From: an uncultured Eubacteriales bacterium
GTDB taxonomy: Bacteria; Bacillota; Clostridia; Christensenellales; Aristaeellaceae
Length of the DNA stretch: 64,000 nt
NCBI GenBank assembly: GCA_902799045.1
Contig: CADBZH010000010.1
Location: forward strand, 219,225 to 283,224
Direction: 5' to 3'
The translations under genes and the position numbers were made by a program. The notes beneath the pieces are model-generated. The model had not been told where the DNA came from and did no database searches. It saw nothing but the letters and a program-made list of their open reading frames with translations. Below, piece after piece: positions 24,724 through 33,850 of this stretch (position 1 is its first letter; every line of letters starts with the position of its first letter).

Positions 24724-27700
24724 TCAGCGGACGTGAAGGACCAGCCGCTTCGACGCGCCCTCCTTTTCCCCGCGCTTGTCGCAGGCCGCGATCCGAACGG
24801 CAAGGTCCTTCCCCTTCAGCGACGGGTCGATCGTGAACAGGTTGTAGAACTCATAGACCGACGTGCCGATGGGGTGGATGTCGATGCGCTCCATCATCAG
24901 CTTCCGCGTCTCCGTGCGAACGGTCTCGCCGTCGTCCAGCTCGTAGCGCAGCGCGCAGACGCTGTCGCCGATCTCGTAGGTGTTGTCGCGGCGCAGGCGG
25001 AAGTCGGCCGGGTCCAGCTGCCAGGGCTTCACCACCCCGGTGAACGCGATGGTATCGCCGGCGTCGACCGTCAGCCAGTCCATGTCGAAAAGCATCCTGT
25101 CCACGGCTTCCTCGTTCAGGTTGAAGCGGTTCTCCGTCGCTTTGTCGTTGACGATGTCCACGCGGCACAGCGCCAGATAGTCGCCCTCGGGGAATTCGAC
25201 GATCCTGCCGCGGCGCTCCTGAGAGCGCCCGCTGCGCACCAGCGCCTCGCCGATGTCATAGTGGTAGGCGTGGAACCGCTTCGGATCGCCGACGATCCCG
25301 CGCGACTGGAGGTAGGCCAGCTCGGTCTCATAGGACGTGCTGGTGGGGTCCGTCAGATAGACGAACATGTGAATGACGAGCCCCTGATACAGGGCGATGT
25401 CGTTGGCGCGGTACATCGGCAGCAGGCCCATGTGATAGAGCCAGGTGCCGGTGTAGGGCTCCAGGTATCCCGGCAGCAGGTCGTTGATGATGCCAAAGTT
25501 CATGTCCTGGCACCACTTGGTCATGTTCAGGCGGTGCTCCCACGGGTTGAAGCGCACGATGGCCTGCGTGGCGCGGCGGCCGATGCGCATCTCCTTCGCC
25601 GCCCGGGCCAGGGTCCTGCCGTCGGCGGTCGCCAGCTCCACCTCGATCCGGTAATCGCCCATCTCCAGCATCGGATACGGCGCGCCGTTTTCATCCACGA
25701 AGCCGACGCCGTCGTCAAAGATGCGCCCCTGCTCCACGCCGGTGGCGCTGACGATCACGGCCTTGTAGCGGTCGTCGGAGTACCAGCACTTGATCGTGGC
25801 GTCGCGCAGCGATTCCATCGGGCGCCCGACGTCCCTCACCAGCAGCTCCGGGAAGCCGAAATCGATCATGCCCTCGCGGCCGGGGTCCATCTCCTCCGGA
25901 TAGGCGGTCACGTCGGGGTGATACGCATACACGTTCCGGTTGTTCTTCCGGTCCTGCCGGGCGTAGCGCAGCACCTGGCCCTGGCTGCTCAGCAGCCGCA
26001 CGGTCAGCACAGCGTCGTCCGGCAGCTCCGCCTCGTGCTCGATGGCGCCGTGGACGTTGAAGTGCCGCCCATACTCCACGAGCGGCCTTTCCCCCGAAGG
26101 AAGCGTGATCGTCAGCCTGATGGATTCCCCGTTCATCTTCTCCTCCTGTTCCGCCTTTTCGGCCTGTTCGTGCAATCGGATGATGTCGCGCAGCGTTTCG
26201 ACCTGAAGGATCTGCGCCTCCTCAAAGGAATTTTCCTGCCACCAGAATCGCTCGTGATCCCAGACCAGCCAGGTCCTCGCGCCGGGCACGGCCCGGAACA
26301 GCGCCACGCGCCGGTCGCCCGGGCAGAGGGTGTCCGCCTTCCGGCGCAGGTCCTCCCGGTCCGCCTCATAGGGGCCCGTCATGATCGTCATGCCGGGAAA
26401 GGACACGTCCGTGTGAAACAGCGAGACCGTGATGTTCTCGCGGCTGCACAGGTAGAAGCGGTTGTGATCCTCCGTCCGCCTCATCAGCCGCTCCAGCGGC
26501 TGCGCGTCCAGCGGCTCCGAGTGGGTTTGCGGCGCCTCGTTCCAGCGGGTATAGCCGTTTTCCGCCAGGCTGAGCAGCATCGATATCGTGCTCTCGTCCC
26601 GCAAGGTCATTTCGTCCGGCAGCTCAAACAGCGTCTGGAAGGCATTTTCGATCCGGATGATCTTCCAAAGGGCCTCCGTGTCGTAGTCCAGCTGCCTCTT
26701 CAGCGCGCAGCCCCGCCCCGACGCGAGCACCGCGCCGCGCGCGTCCAGGATCTGAAAGCGAACCTTGCGCGCCGAGCGGTCCTTCAGCCATTCCTGGCAG
26801 TTGCGGAACCGGAGCAGGTCCTCGACCATGCGCTTCTTGCGGTCGGGCAGCGACAGGCTGACCGGCTCGCCCCGCGCCCAGGAGACCAGGAACGGGCTCA
26901 TGATGTCCATGCGGTTGTCCATGGCTTCCCGGCCCTGGCCGGAGGCGAAGCGAAACTGCCCCAGCGGGATCGGGAAGTATTCCCCCTCCGCCTCCAGCAG
27001 CAGCTCCCCGCCGTAGAGCATCCTGGCCTCCGGCAGCTCCCTCTGCCTGAGGGCAGGCCTCAGGCTCTCCTCGGCGTAGTCGTATTCCTTCCAGCCGTTG
27101 TCGTAGACGTAGGGCAGGATCGCCATCGCCTTCCTGGCCTCGGACACATAGATCAGCGCGAACGAATTGGCGTGCGTGTCGCTGTAATACGCCGCCCCCG
27201 CGGAAAAGACGCTGCCGCCGCCGCTCTGCTTCATCAGCCGCGGCTTGCCCGCGCTCTCGGTGTGGCCGCACAGAAGCAGGTCCGCGCAGGAGCCCAGCAG
27301 CGCCAGCGTCGCCGGCCTTCCGTCATAGGAGCTGGTCTCGTTGGGGTGCAGGAACCGGCTCGAGTGGTGGAACAGGGCCACCGTGTACCAGGTGTCGTCC
27401 GTCGGGGGCAGGATGCCGTTTTGGATCAGGGTCTTGATCTGCGGCTGCCCCAGCCACATCTTGTCCTCGGAAAGGCCGGAGCCCAGCAGCAGCGACGTGT
27501 TGAAGCTCGCCAGCCGGAGCTTCTTTCCGGACCGGGAGAGGATATCCTTCCAGCCCACGCTGTAGCTGTATTCCTCCCTGTCGCCCAGCGGGTAGGCGTA
27601 GGGCTCCGCGCCCATCTCGCTGCAAAACCGGTTGTAGGCGTAGAGGGGCGGCTCGGAGATCATCAGGTTTTCATATTGATACAGCGCGTCGATCCGCTGG

Positions 27701-28032
27701 ATCATGCCGTTGTCCAGCCGCTCCCGGCGGCATTTCCGGGACAGGTCGACGTCGTGGTTGCCCACACAAAAGGAGATGTCCTTTCCGGACAACCCCGTGA
27801 TGCGCAGCAGCTTTTTGAACCAGTCCTTCGCCTCGTCAAACTCGCTTTTCTTCCCGTGCCAGGCAATATCGCCCGTCACGACGATGTGCTCCGGCATGAA
27901 ATCCCCGTCCAGCCCCGCGATGACCTCCAGCAGGCCGTTCAGGATCTCATCGTGCTTTTCAAATGAATCGCGTATCCCATATTGAGGATCATTCCTTCCA
28001 AAATGGATATCGGACAGATGCAGAATGATCAT
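24724..28032 (-). CDS. Large metallophosphoesterase with uncharacterised C-terminal domains
   Basis: A protein of 1102 residues. The N-terminal calcineurin-like domain (about 1-310) has all five metal motifs: LSDIHFG, VTGDIAWHG, CVGNHDVDL, ALFHHSS and LLCGHTE. No signal peptide is present. The middle (about 310-650) ends in a Glu/Lys-rich helix. The last 450 residues begin near MNGESIRLTITLPSGERPLV and look like two or more beta-sandwich domains around a conserved-looking FNPWEHRLNMTKW core; I do not recognise them. The start has its own promoter and lies divergent to the P-type ATPase. Substrate and role are unknown; sequence alone does not show whether it is defence or metabolism. Confidence 0.85.
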   Translation of the reverse strand: MIILHLSDIHFGRNDPQYGIRDSFEKHDEILNGLLEVIAGLDGDFMPEHIVVTGDIAWHGKKSEFDEAKDWFKKLLRITGLSGKDISFCVGNHDVDLSRKCRRERLDNGMIQRIDALYQYENLMISEPPLYAYNRFCSEMGAEPYAYPLGDREEYSYSVGWKDILSRSGKKLRLASFNTSLLLGSGLSEDKMWLGQPQIKTLIQNGILPPTDDTWYTVALFHHSSRFLHPNETSSYDGRPATLALLGSCADLLLCGHTESAGKPRLMKQSGGGSVFSAGAAYYSDTHANSFALIYVSEARKAMAILPYVYDNGWKEYDYAEESLRPALRQRELPEARMLYGGELLLEAEGEYFPIPLGQFRFASGQGREAMDNRMDIMSPFLVSWARGEPVSLSLPDRKKRMVEDLLRFRNCQEWLKDRSARKVRFQILDARGAVLASGRGCALKRQLDYDTEALWKIIRIENAFQTLFELPDEMTLRDESTISMLLSLAENGYTRWNEAPQTHSEPLDAQPLERLMRRTEDHNRFYLCSRENITVSLFHTDVSFPGMTIMTGPYEADREDLRRKADTLCPGDRRVALFRAVPGARTWLVWDHERFWWQENSFEEAQILQVETLRDIIRLHEQAEKAEQEEKMNGESIRLTITLPSGERPLVEYGRHFNVHGAIEHEAELPDDAVLTVRLLSSQGQVLRYARQDRKNNRNVYAYHPDVTAYPEEMDPGREGMIDFGFPELLVRDVGRPMESLRDATIKCWYSDDRYKAVIVSATGVEQGRIFDDGVGFVDENGAPYPMLEMGDYRIEVELATADGRTLARAAKEMRIGRRATQAIVRFNPWEHRLNMTKWCQDMNFGIINDLLPGYLEPYTGTWLYHMGLLPMYRANDIALYQGLVIHMFVYLTDPTSTSYETELAYLQSRGIVGDPKRFHAYHYDIGEALVRSGRSQERRGRIVEFPEGDYLALCRVDIVNDKATENRFNLNEEAVDRMLFDMDWLTVDAGDTIAFTGVVKPWQLDPADFRLRRDNTYEIGDSVCALRYELDDGETVRTETRKLMMERIDIHPIGTSVYEFYNLFTIDPSLKGKDLAVRIAACDKRGEKEGASKRLVLHVR

Positions 28033-28064
28033 CGCTTACCTCCGTATCGCTTCGCGCAACGTCT

Positions 28065-28093
28065 ATTGTAACACAAATCCGCGCCCGTTTCAA
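28065..28093 (-). promoter_or_regulatory. Promoter of the metallophosphoesterase gene
   Basis: On the minus strand TTGAAA (28088-28093) and TACAAT (28065-28070) are 17 bases apart, 33 bases upstream of the start. Confidence 0.6.
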
Positions 28094-28149
28094 GAAAAGC
28101 AATCCCATGGTATCACTCGCACCTGGATCCAAAGGATTCGCGCGGCGGA

Positions 28150-28178
28150 TTGACAATCCCCGGGGCGGACCCTATAAT
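28150..28178 (+). promoter_or_regulatory. Consensus promoter of the P-type ATPase gene
   Basis: TTGACA (28150-28155) and TATAAT (28173-28178) match consensus exactly with a 17-base spacer that contains the palindrome TCCCCGGGG. A strong promoter is expected. Confidence 0.85.
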
Positions 28179-28206
28179 TGACTTACCATAGAAGAGGTAA
28201 AAGCAG

Positions 28207-30555
28207 ATGAGCGAAAACGAACAACTGACCCTCCCCACCGGCGCGCCGGAGACCCTGACCGACCCTGCCGGGCTGACGGAGGCCGAGGCGGCGCGGCGGC
28301 TGGCCGCGGGCCAGGGCAACGCGGCGGCGAAGGACGACGGGCGCACGCCGCTTCAGATCGTGGCGAAGAACCTGTTCACGTGGTTCAACCTGTTGAACGT
28401 GCTGCTGGCGCTGGCCCTGGCGCTGGTGGGCGCGTGGCGGAACATGCTATTCATGGGCGTGGTGGTGTCCAACACGCTGATCGGCACCGTCCAGGAGCTT
28501 CGCGCCCGGAGGACCGTGGCGAAACTGAAGCTGCTGGCCCAGACCCCGGCGGCGGTGCGGCGCGACGGCGCGGTGAAGCGCGTGTCGCCGGACGCCCTGG
28601 TCCGGGGCGATCTGATCGTGCTGCGCGCCGGCGACCAGGTGCCCGCGGACGCCGTGGTGCGCGAGGGCGCGGGCAGCGCCGACGAGAGCCTGCTCACCGG
28701 CGAGAGCGACCCCGTCTCCAAGGCGGAGGGCGACTGGCTCTACAGCGGCAGCGCCGTGGTGTCCGGCGGCTTCACCGCCCAGCTGGTGCACGTGGGCGAG
28801 GCCAGCTACGCCAACCGGCTCACCCGCCAGGCCCGCAGGATCCGCCAGCCCAAATCGGCGCTGATGGCCGACCTGAACAGGCTGGTGCGCTTCGTGTCCA
28901 TCGCGCTGGTGCCGATCGGGCTGATGCTGCTGGGCAAGCAGCTCTGGATGCAGCACCTCCCCGTGCGGGAGGCCGTGCCCGGCGCGGTGGCCGCCATGGT
29001 GGGCATGATCCCCGAGGGGCTGATCCTGCTGACCAGCGTGGCGCTGGCCGTGGGCGTCGTGCGCCTGGGGCGGCGCAACACGCTGGTGCAGGAGCTGTAC
29101 GGCATCGAGACCCTGGCCCGGGTGGACGTGCTGTGCCTGGACAAGACCGGCACCATCACCACCGGCGAGATGTCCCTGGAGCGGATCATCCCGCTGGGAG
29201 GCGCCGAAGAGGGCGAGTGCCGCGCGGCGCTGGCCCGCTTCCTGGGCGCGGACGAGCGGCTGAGCCCCACGATGCGGGCCCTGGCCGCCGCCGTGGCGCC
29301 GGCGGAGGAGGCCCCCGCGGCGGCGCTGCCCTTCGATTCCACTGCGAAGCGCTCGGCCTACACGTTCCGGGACGGCACGACCTATGTGCTCGGCGCGCCG
29401 TCCTTCGTGCTGCCGGAGGACGAAATCTGGCAGGCCCCGGCCCGCGAGGCCGCCGGGGAGGGGCTGCGGGTGCTCATGCTGTGCCAGTGCGCCGGCGCGA
29501 TCGAGTCCGACCGCCTGCCGCCCGTCGCCCGGCCGCTGTGCCTGTTGGCGCTGAGCGACACGCTGCGCCCCAACGCCGAACGGACCCTGCGCTACTTCTC
29601 GGACCAGGGCGTTCAGGTCAAGCTGATCAGCGGCGACGACCCGCGCACCGTGTCGGCCATCGCCGGGCGGGTGGGGCTTCCGGGCGCGGACAAGTGGGTG
29701 GACGTCTCCACCCTGGAGGACGACGGGCTGGCCGCGGCCGCCGAGGATTGCGCGGTGCTGGGTCGGGTGACGCCCCAGCGCAAGCGGGCGCTGGTGGAGG
29801 CGCTGAAGGCCGCCGGGCACACCGTGGCCATGACCGGCGACGGCGTGAACGACATCCCCGCGCTGAAGGCGGCGGACTGCTCCGTGGCCATGCCGGGCGG
29901 CTCGGACGCGGCGCGGCACGCGGCCCAGCTTCTGCTGCTGGACGCCGACTTCGCCGCCCTGCCCGCCGTGGTGGACGAGGGCCGGCGCGTCATCAACAAC
30001 ATCACCCGCGCCGCCTCGCTGTTCCTGGTCAAGACGCTCTACTCCTTCGCGCTGGCGGGGCTTGTGCTGTTCCTGCCGACCCGCTATCCGTTCCAGCCGA
30101 TCCAGCTGACACTGATCTCCGCGCTGACCATCGGCGCGCCCTCGTTCTTCCTGGCGCTGGAGCCCAACCGGGAGCGCGTGCGGGGCAACTTCCTGCGCAC
30201 GGTGCTCACCCGGGCCATCCCCGGGGCGCTGGCCGTGACGGTCTGCGCGCTGGCCGCCTGCTTCCTGGAGAAGCTGGGCTGGAGCCGGGAGGCCTGCTCC
30301 ACGCTGGCCACCCTCTCCGCCGCCGCGGCGGGGCTGGTGACGCTGCTGGTCACCTGCCTGCCCTTCAGCCGCCTCAGGGCGCTGGTGTTCGCCGCCATGT
30401 GCGCCGGCATGGCCCTGGCCGTCACGCTGATCCCCGGCGTGTTCTTCCTCGTCCCCCTGACCGGCGAACAGTGGCTGACCCAGCTGGGCCTCGCCTGCGC
30501 TGCCGCGACGATCATCCTGGCCACGCGAAGGATCGTGGCGAAGCGGGGGCTGTAG
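28207..30555 (+). CDS. Cation-translocating P-type ATPase, CtpE-like
   Basis: This is an inner-membrane pump driven by ATP, 782 residues. Seen in order: the actuator motif LLTGESDPVS, MVGMIPEGLILLTS in helix 4, the phosphorylation motif CLDKTGTITTGE, and the hinge TGDGVNDIPALK. The first two helices start near residue 55 and six close the C-terminus. MIPEGL with AVGVVRLGRRNTLVQEL strongly recalls CtpE, a calcium importer, so calcium is the best guess. AGAGGT lies before the ATG, and a consensus promoter and downstream hairpin make it a single-gene unit. Confidence 0.9.
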   Translation: MSENEQLTLPTGAPETLTDPAGLTEAEAARRLAAGQGNAAAKDDGRTPLQIVAKNLFTWFNLLNVLLALALALVGAWRNMLFMGVVVSNTLIGTVQELRARRTVAKLKLLAQTPAAVRRDGAVKRVSPDALVRGDLIVLRAGDQVPADAVVREGAGSADESLLTGESDPVSKAEGDWLYSGSAVVSGGFTAQLVHVGEASYANRLTRQARRIRQPKSALMADLNRLVRFVSIALVPIGLMLLGKQLWMQHLPVREAVPGAVAAMVGMIPEGLILLTSVALAVGVVRLGRRNTLVQELYGIETLARVDVLCLDKTGTITTGEMSLERIIPLGGAEEGECRAALARFLGADERLSPTMRALAAAVAPAEEAPAAALPFDSTAKRSAYTFRDGTTYVLGAPSFVLPEDEIWQAPAREAAGEGLRVLMLCQCAGAIESDRLPPVARPLCLLALSDTLRPNAERTLRYFSDQGVQVKLISGDDPRTVSAIAGRVGLPGADKWVDVSTLEDDGLAAAAEDCAVLGRVTPQRKRALVEALKAAGHTVAMTGDGVNDIPALKAADCSVAMPGGSDAARHAAQLLLLDADFAALPAVVDEGRRVINNITRAASLFLVKTLYSFALAGLVLFLPTRYPFQPIQLTLISALTIGAPSFFLALEPNRERVRGNFLRTVLTRAIPGALAVTVCALAACFLEKLGWSREACSTLATLSAAAAGLVTLLVTCLPFSRLRALVFAAMCAGMALAVTLIPGVFFLVPLTGEQWLTQLGLACAAATIILATRRIVAKRGL

Positions 30556-30563
30556 CCTCGTCC

Positions 30564-30592
30564 GGGGCGCACCGGTCCTTCCGGTGCGCCCC
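30564..30592 (+). terminator. GC-rich hairpin after the P-type ATPase
   Basis: GGGGCGCACCGG pairs perfectly with CCGGTGCGCCCC around a TCCTT loop. The following GTTCCTGT is only weakly T-rich. Confidence 0.55.
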
Positions 30593-30680
30593 GTTCCTGT
30601 CACGGCCGCGTCGCTTCGCCCGCGGGCGCATGAACAATCCTCTCGATTTTTTGATCTATTCTCACAACTCCCCGTTCGCC

Positions 30681-30709
30681 TTGTGTTCCCGTCCCATCCG
30701 AATTATAAT
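30681..30709 (+). promoter_or_regulatory. Promoter of the alcohol dehydrogenase-xylanase pair
   Basis: TTGTGT (30681-30686) and TATAAT (30704-30709) are 17 bases apart, 52 bases before the ATG at 30762. Confidence 0.6.
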
Positions 30710-30761
30710 AAAACCAACGCATTTCAGGTGCGACCCAACCACAACCATCGGGAGGTACCAA

Positions 30762-31973
30762 ATGAACAATTTCAATTTCTATTCCCCCACCTACTTCGCC
30801 TTCGGCAGGGACGCCGAAAACCAGACCGGTGCGCTGGTGAAGCGCTTCTGCGGAAGTTCCGCCCCCGACGGAAGTTCCGCCCCCGACGCCGCCAAGGTAT
30901 TGATCCACTACGGCGGCGGCAGCGTCGTTCGCTCCGGGCTGCTGGATCGGGTCAAGGCCTCGCTGGACGGCGAGGGCATCGCCCACGTGGAGCTGGGCGG
31001 CGTGAAGCCGAACCCCCGCAGCGGCCTGGTGTACGAGGGCATCGAGCTGGCCCGGCGCGAGGGCGTGAACTTCGTGCTGGCCCTGGGCGGCGGCAGCGCC
31101 ATCGACTCCTCCAAGGCCATCGCCGCCGGCGCGGTGTATGACGGCGACTTCTGGGACTTCTACGCCGGAAAGCCCATCGAAGAGGCCCTGCCCGTCGGCA
31201 CGGTGCTGACCATCGCCGCGGCGGGCAGCGAGGGCAGCCCGGACTCCGTCATCACCAACGAAAACGGCATGTTCAAGCGCGGGGCCAGCGGCGACGCCAT
31301 CCGCCCCCGCTTCTCCGTTTTGAACCCGGCGCTGACCCAGACCCTGCCGCCCTACCAGACGGCCTGCGGCATCACGGACATCCTGGCCCACCTCTACGAG
31401 CGCTACCTGACCAACACGCGCGAAGTGGAGGTCACGGACCGGCTGATCGAGGCGCTGATGCTGACGATGATCCACGAGGGCCCGCGCGTGATCGAGAATC
31501 CCGATAACTACGAGGCCCGCGCCAACATCATGTGGGCGGGCATGATGGCCCACAACAACGCCTGCGGCGTGGGCCGCAGCCAGGACTGGAACAGCCACAA
31601 CATCGAGCACGAGCTGTCCGCCCTGTACGACTGCGCCCACGGCGCGGGCCTGGCCGTGACCATGCCGGCGGTGTTCGGCTATGTGATGGAGCACGACGTG
31701 ATGCGCTTTGCCCAGGTGGCCGTGCGGGTCTGGGGCTGCGCGATGGACTTCGCCCATCCCGAGGTCACCGCCCGGGCGGGCATCGCGGCGCTGCGGCGGT
31801 TCCTGAAGTCCATCGGCATGCCCGAAACCCTGGGCGAGCTGGGCGGAAAGGAAGAGGACATCCCCAGGCTCGTGGACGTGCTCTGCAACGGCGACGGCCG
31901 CCCCGGCAGCATCACCGGCTTCGTGACGCTGAACGAGGAGGACTGCGCGAACATCTACCGGAGGATGCTGTGA
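30762..31973 (+). CDS. Iron-containing alcohol dehydrogenase
   Basis: This is an NAD(P)H-dependent alcohol/aldehyde dehydrogenase of the butanol dehydrogenase (BdhA/YugJ-like) branch, 403 residues. The cofactor site is ALGGGSAIDSSKAIA; metal ligands lie in CGITDILAHLYE and DCAHGAGLAVTMP. GGGAGG precedes the ATG. Near the N-terminus an 18-base tandem duplication gives GSSAPDGSSAPD, extending a surface loop compared with relatives. The GH10 xylanase starts 29 bases downstream, so the two share a transcript. The physiological substrate is unknown; ethanol or butanol formation is typical. Confidence 0.92.
   Translation: MNNFNFYSPTYFAFGRDAENQTGALVKRFCGSSAPDGSSAPDAAKVLIHYGGGSVVRSGLLDRVKASLDGEGIAHVELGGVKPNPRSGLVYEGIELARREGVNFVLALGGGSAIDSSKAIAAGAVYDGDFWDFYAGKPIEEALPVGTVLTIAAAGSEGSPDSVITNENGMFKRGASGDAIRPRFSVLNPALTQTLPPYQTACGITDILAHLYERYLTNTREVEVTDRLIEALMLTMIHEGPRVIENPDNYEARANIMWAGMMAHNNACGVGRSQDWNSHNIEHELSALYDCAHGAGLAVTMPAVFGYVMEHDVMRFAQVAVRVWGCAMDFAHPEVTARAGIAALRRFLKSIGMPETLGELGGKEEDIPRLVDVLCNGDGRPGSITGFVTLNEEDCANIYRRML
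30852..30887 (+). repeat. 18-bp tandem duplication inside the alcohol dehydrogenase gene
   Basis: GGAAGTTCCGCCCCCGAC occurs twice back to back without a mismatch, adding six codons (GSSAPD). It is recent or selected, since third positions are identical. Confidence 0.9.
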
Positions 31974-32002
31974 CCGGCGTCGCCGGGAAAGGAGAGAGAA
32001 CC

Positions 32003-33214
32003 ATGCCCTTTGAACACCGCAAGGCAGCCGCCGTCCTGCGCGTCGTGGACGCCGCAGGCCGCCCCGTCGCAGGCCGCAGATTCCGCGTCGACCAGGCCAC
32101 GCACGACTTCCTGTTCGGCTCCGGCGCGTTCGACGCCATCCCCTTCGCCAACGAAAAGAAAGGCGATCCCTTCTACCGGGATCGCATGGAAAAGTGGCTG
32201 AAGCTGTTCAACTACGGCACCATGGCCTTCTACTGGGGCGGCTTCGAGCCCGTGGAGGGCGAGCCCCAGACCGAAAGCCGCATGAACGCCTCCCGCTTCC
32301 TGGTGGAGCGCGGCAAGACCGTGAAAGGCCACCCGCTGTGCTGGCACACCGTCTGCGCCGACTGGCTGATGGCCTACGACGACAAGACCATCCTGGACAA
32401 GCAGCTGGATCGCATCCACCGGGACGTGACCGCCTTTGCCGGCGTCATCGACATCTGGGACGTGATCAACGAGGTGGTCATCATGCCGGAGTTCGACCGG
32501 TACGACAACGCCATCACCCGCGTCTGCAGGCGCTACGGTCGGGTCCAACTGGTGAAGGAGGTCTTCGACGCGGCGAAGGCGGCCAACCCGAACGCGCTGC
32601 TGCTGATCAACGACTTCAACCTGTCCGACAGGTACGCCCGGCTGATCGCCGACTGCCTGGACGCCGGCGCGCCCATCGGGGCCATCGGCCTGCAGACCCA
32701 CCAGCACCAGGGCTACATGGGCGCGGAAAAGCTCGGCGAGGTTTTGAGGCGCTTCGAGGGCTTCGGCCTGCCGCTGCACTTTACCGAGAACACGCTCGTC
32801 TCCGGCCACCTGATGCCGCCGCACATCGTGGACTTGAACGACTACCAGGTCCCCGAATGGCCCAGCACCCCGGAGGGCGAGGCGCGCCAGGCGAAGGAGT
32901 GGGAGGAGATGTACCGCCTCCTGTTTGGCCATCCGCTGGTTCAGGCCGTCACCGGCTGGGACTTCGCCGACGGCATGTGGCTGGGCGCGCCCAGCGGCGT
33001 GATCGCGAAGGACAACCGGGAAAAGCCCGCCTACCACGCCCTGCAGGGGCTGATCCACGGCGAGTGGGAGACCCACGGCGAGATCACCACCGACGAAAAC
33101 GGCCGCGCCGAAATCACCGGCTTCAAGGGCGGCTACACCCTCTCGGACGGCGAGCGCGGCGCGGAATTCCGCCTGGACGACTCCCCGGACGCCGTCGACA
33201 TCCGACTGGCGTAG
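32003..33214 (+). CDS. GH10 endo-beta-1,4-xylanase family protein
   Basis: This xylan or xylo-oligosaccharide hydrolase has 403 residues. The GH10 barrel shows GHPLCWHT, DIWDVINEVV with the acid/base Glu, and LHFTENTLVSG where the nucleophile Glu is followed by Asn-Thr rather than the usual Leu-Asp. The tail from about residue 345 (GEWETHGEITTDENGRAEI) looks like a small beta domain. No signal peptide is visible, so it probably acts inside on short oligosaccharides. The ATG at 32003 follows AAAGGAGAGAGAACC; earlier in-frame codons lie inside the alcohol dehydrogenase gene. Confidence 0.88.
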   Translation: MPFEHRKAAAVLRVVDAAGRPVAGRRFRVDQATHDFLFGSGAFDAIPFANEKKGDPFYRDRMEKWLKLFNYGTMAFYWGGFEPVEGEPQTESRMNASRFLVERGKTVKGHPLCWHTVCADWLMAYDDKTILDKQLDRIHRDVTAFAGVIDIWDVINEVVIMPEFDRYDNAITRVCRRYGRVQLVKEVFDAAKAANPNALLLINDFNLSDRYARLIADCLDAGAPIGAIGLQTHQHQGYMGAEKLGEVLRRFEGFGLPLHFTENTLVSGHLMPPHIVDLNDYQVPEWPSTPEGEARQAKEWEEMYRLLFGHPLVQAVTGWDFADGMWLGAPSGVIAKDNREKPAYHALQGLIHGEWETHGEITTDENGRAEITGFKGGYTLSDGERGAEFRLDDSPDAVDIRLA

Positions 33215-33229
33215 TTTTTTACCCACAAC

Positions 33230-33261
33230 AAAGAGCAGTTCCTTCGCGGGGGCTGCTCTTT
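33230..33261. terminator. Hairpin between convergent genes
   Basis: AAAGAGCAG pairs with CTGCTCTTT across a 14-base loop. It lies between the xylanase stop and the chromate transporter stop and can serve both directions. Confidence 0.6.
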
Positions 33262-33295
33262 ATGCTAGTATGACATTGTACTCCGTCGTTCCGCC

Positions 33296-33850
33296 CTACA
33301 GTCCCAGGGCATAGCCCGCCGCAACGCCAGCGACCGCGGAGAGCCCGATCAGCAGCACCGGGTGCTTCTTCTGAAACGCCAGCACGGCTATGGCGATGAA
33401 AATGCCGGCGCTGACCCCCGCCTGCGCCCAGGACGCGCCCGGCGGCACCGCGAATACCTCCCTGCCAATGGAGAGCAGCGCTGCCGCGATCAGCCCGACC
33501 ACGGCGGGCCGAAGGCCGGACATGGCCCCCTCCACCGCGCGGCTGTTGCGGAATTTTCCGTAGAATTTCGCCACGATCAGTATCACCGCAAACGACGGCA
33601 GCACCACGCCCAGCGTGGCGCAGGCCGCGCCGCCCACGCCCGCCGTAATCCGGCCCACATAGGTGGCGATGTTCACGGCGAAGGGCCCCGGCGTGCTCTC
33701 GCTGACAGCGACGAAGTTGACGATGTCCTCAAGGCTCATCCACCCGTGCGCCAGCACCTCCGACTGGATCAGCGGCAGCATGGCGTAGCCCCCGCCGAAG
33801 GTGAACAGGCCGATCCTGAAGAAGGTCCAAAACAGCTCCAGGTATATCAT
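33296..33850 (-). CDS. Chromate transporter family protein, second half-size subunit
   Basis: This is a 184-residue CHR-family membrane protein with about six helices. The N-terminal motif FRIGLFTFGGGYAMLPLIQSEV and SESTPGPFAVNIATYVG are diagnostic. In Firmicutes these transporters are often split into two half-size proteins, and its partner overlaps it by 4 bases upstream. It is last in the six-gene operon that begins with the methyltransferase-STAS gene. Chromate or sulfate is the family substrate; the natural one is unknown. Confidence 0.9.
   Translation of the reverse strand: MIYLELFWTFFRIGLFTFGGGYAMLPLIQSEVLAHGWMSLEDIVNFVAVSESTPGPFAVNIATYVGRITAGVGGAACATLGVVLPSFAVILIVAKFYGKFRNSRAVEGAMSGLRPAVVGLIAAALLSIGREVFAVPPGASWAQAGVSAGIFIAIAVLAFQKKHPVLLIGLSAVAGVAAGYALGL

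Noticed and set aside
24379-27966. 1195-residue open frame on the plus strand opposite the metallophosphoesterase
   Set aside because: It is a low-complexity His/Val/Arg/Leu-rich shadow produced by GC-rich third positions; the minus-strand protein has all phosphoesterase motifs, a promoter and a ribosome site.
28380-30700. Extension of the alcohol dehydrogenase frame back through the P-type ATPase gene
   Set aside because: The upstream part is an out-of-frame Arg/Gly-rich reading of the ATPase; a promoter and GGGAGG site fix the dehydrogenase start at 30762.
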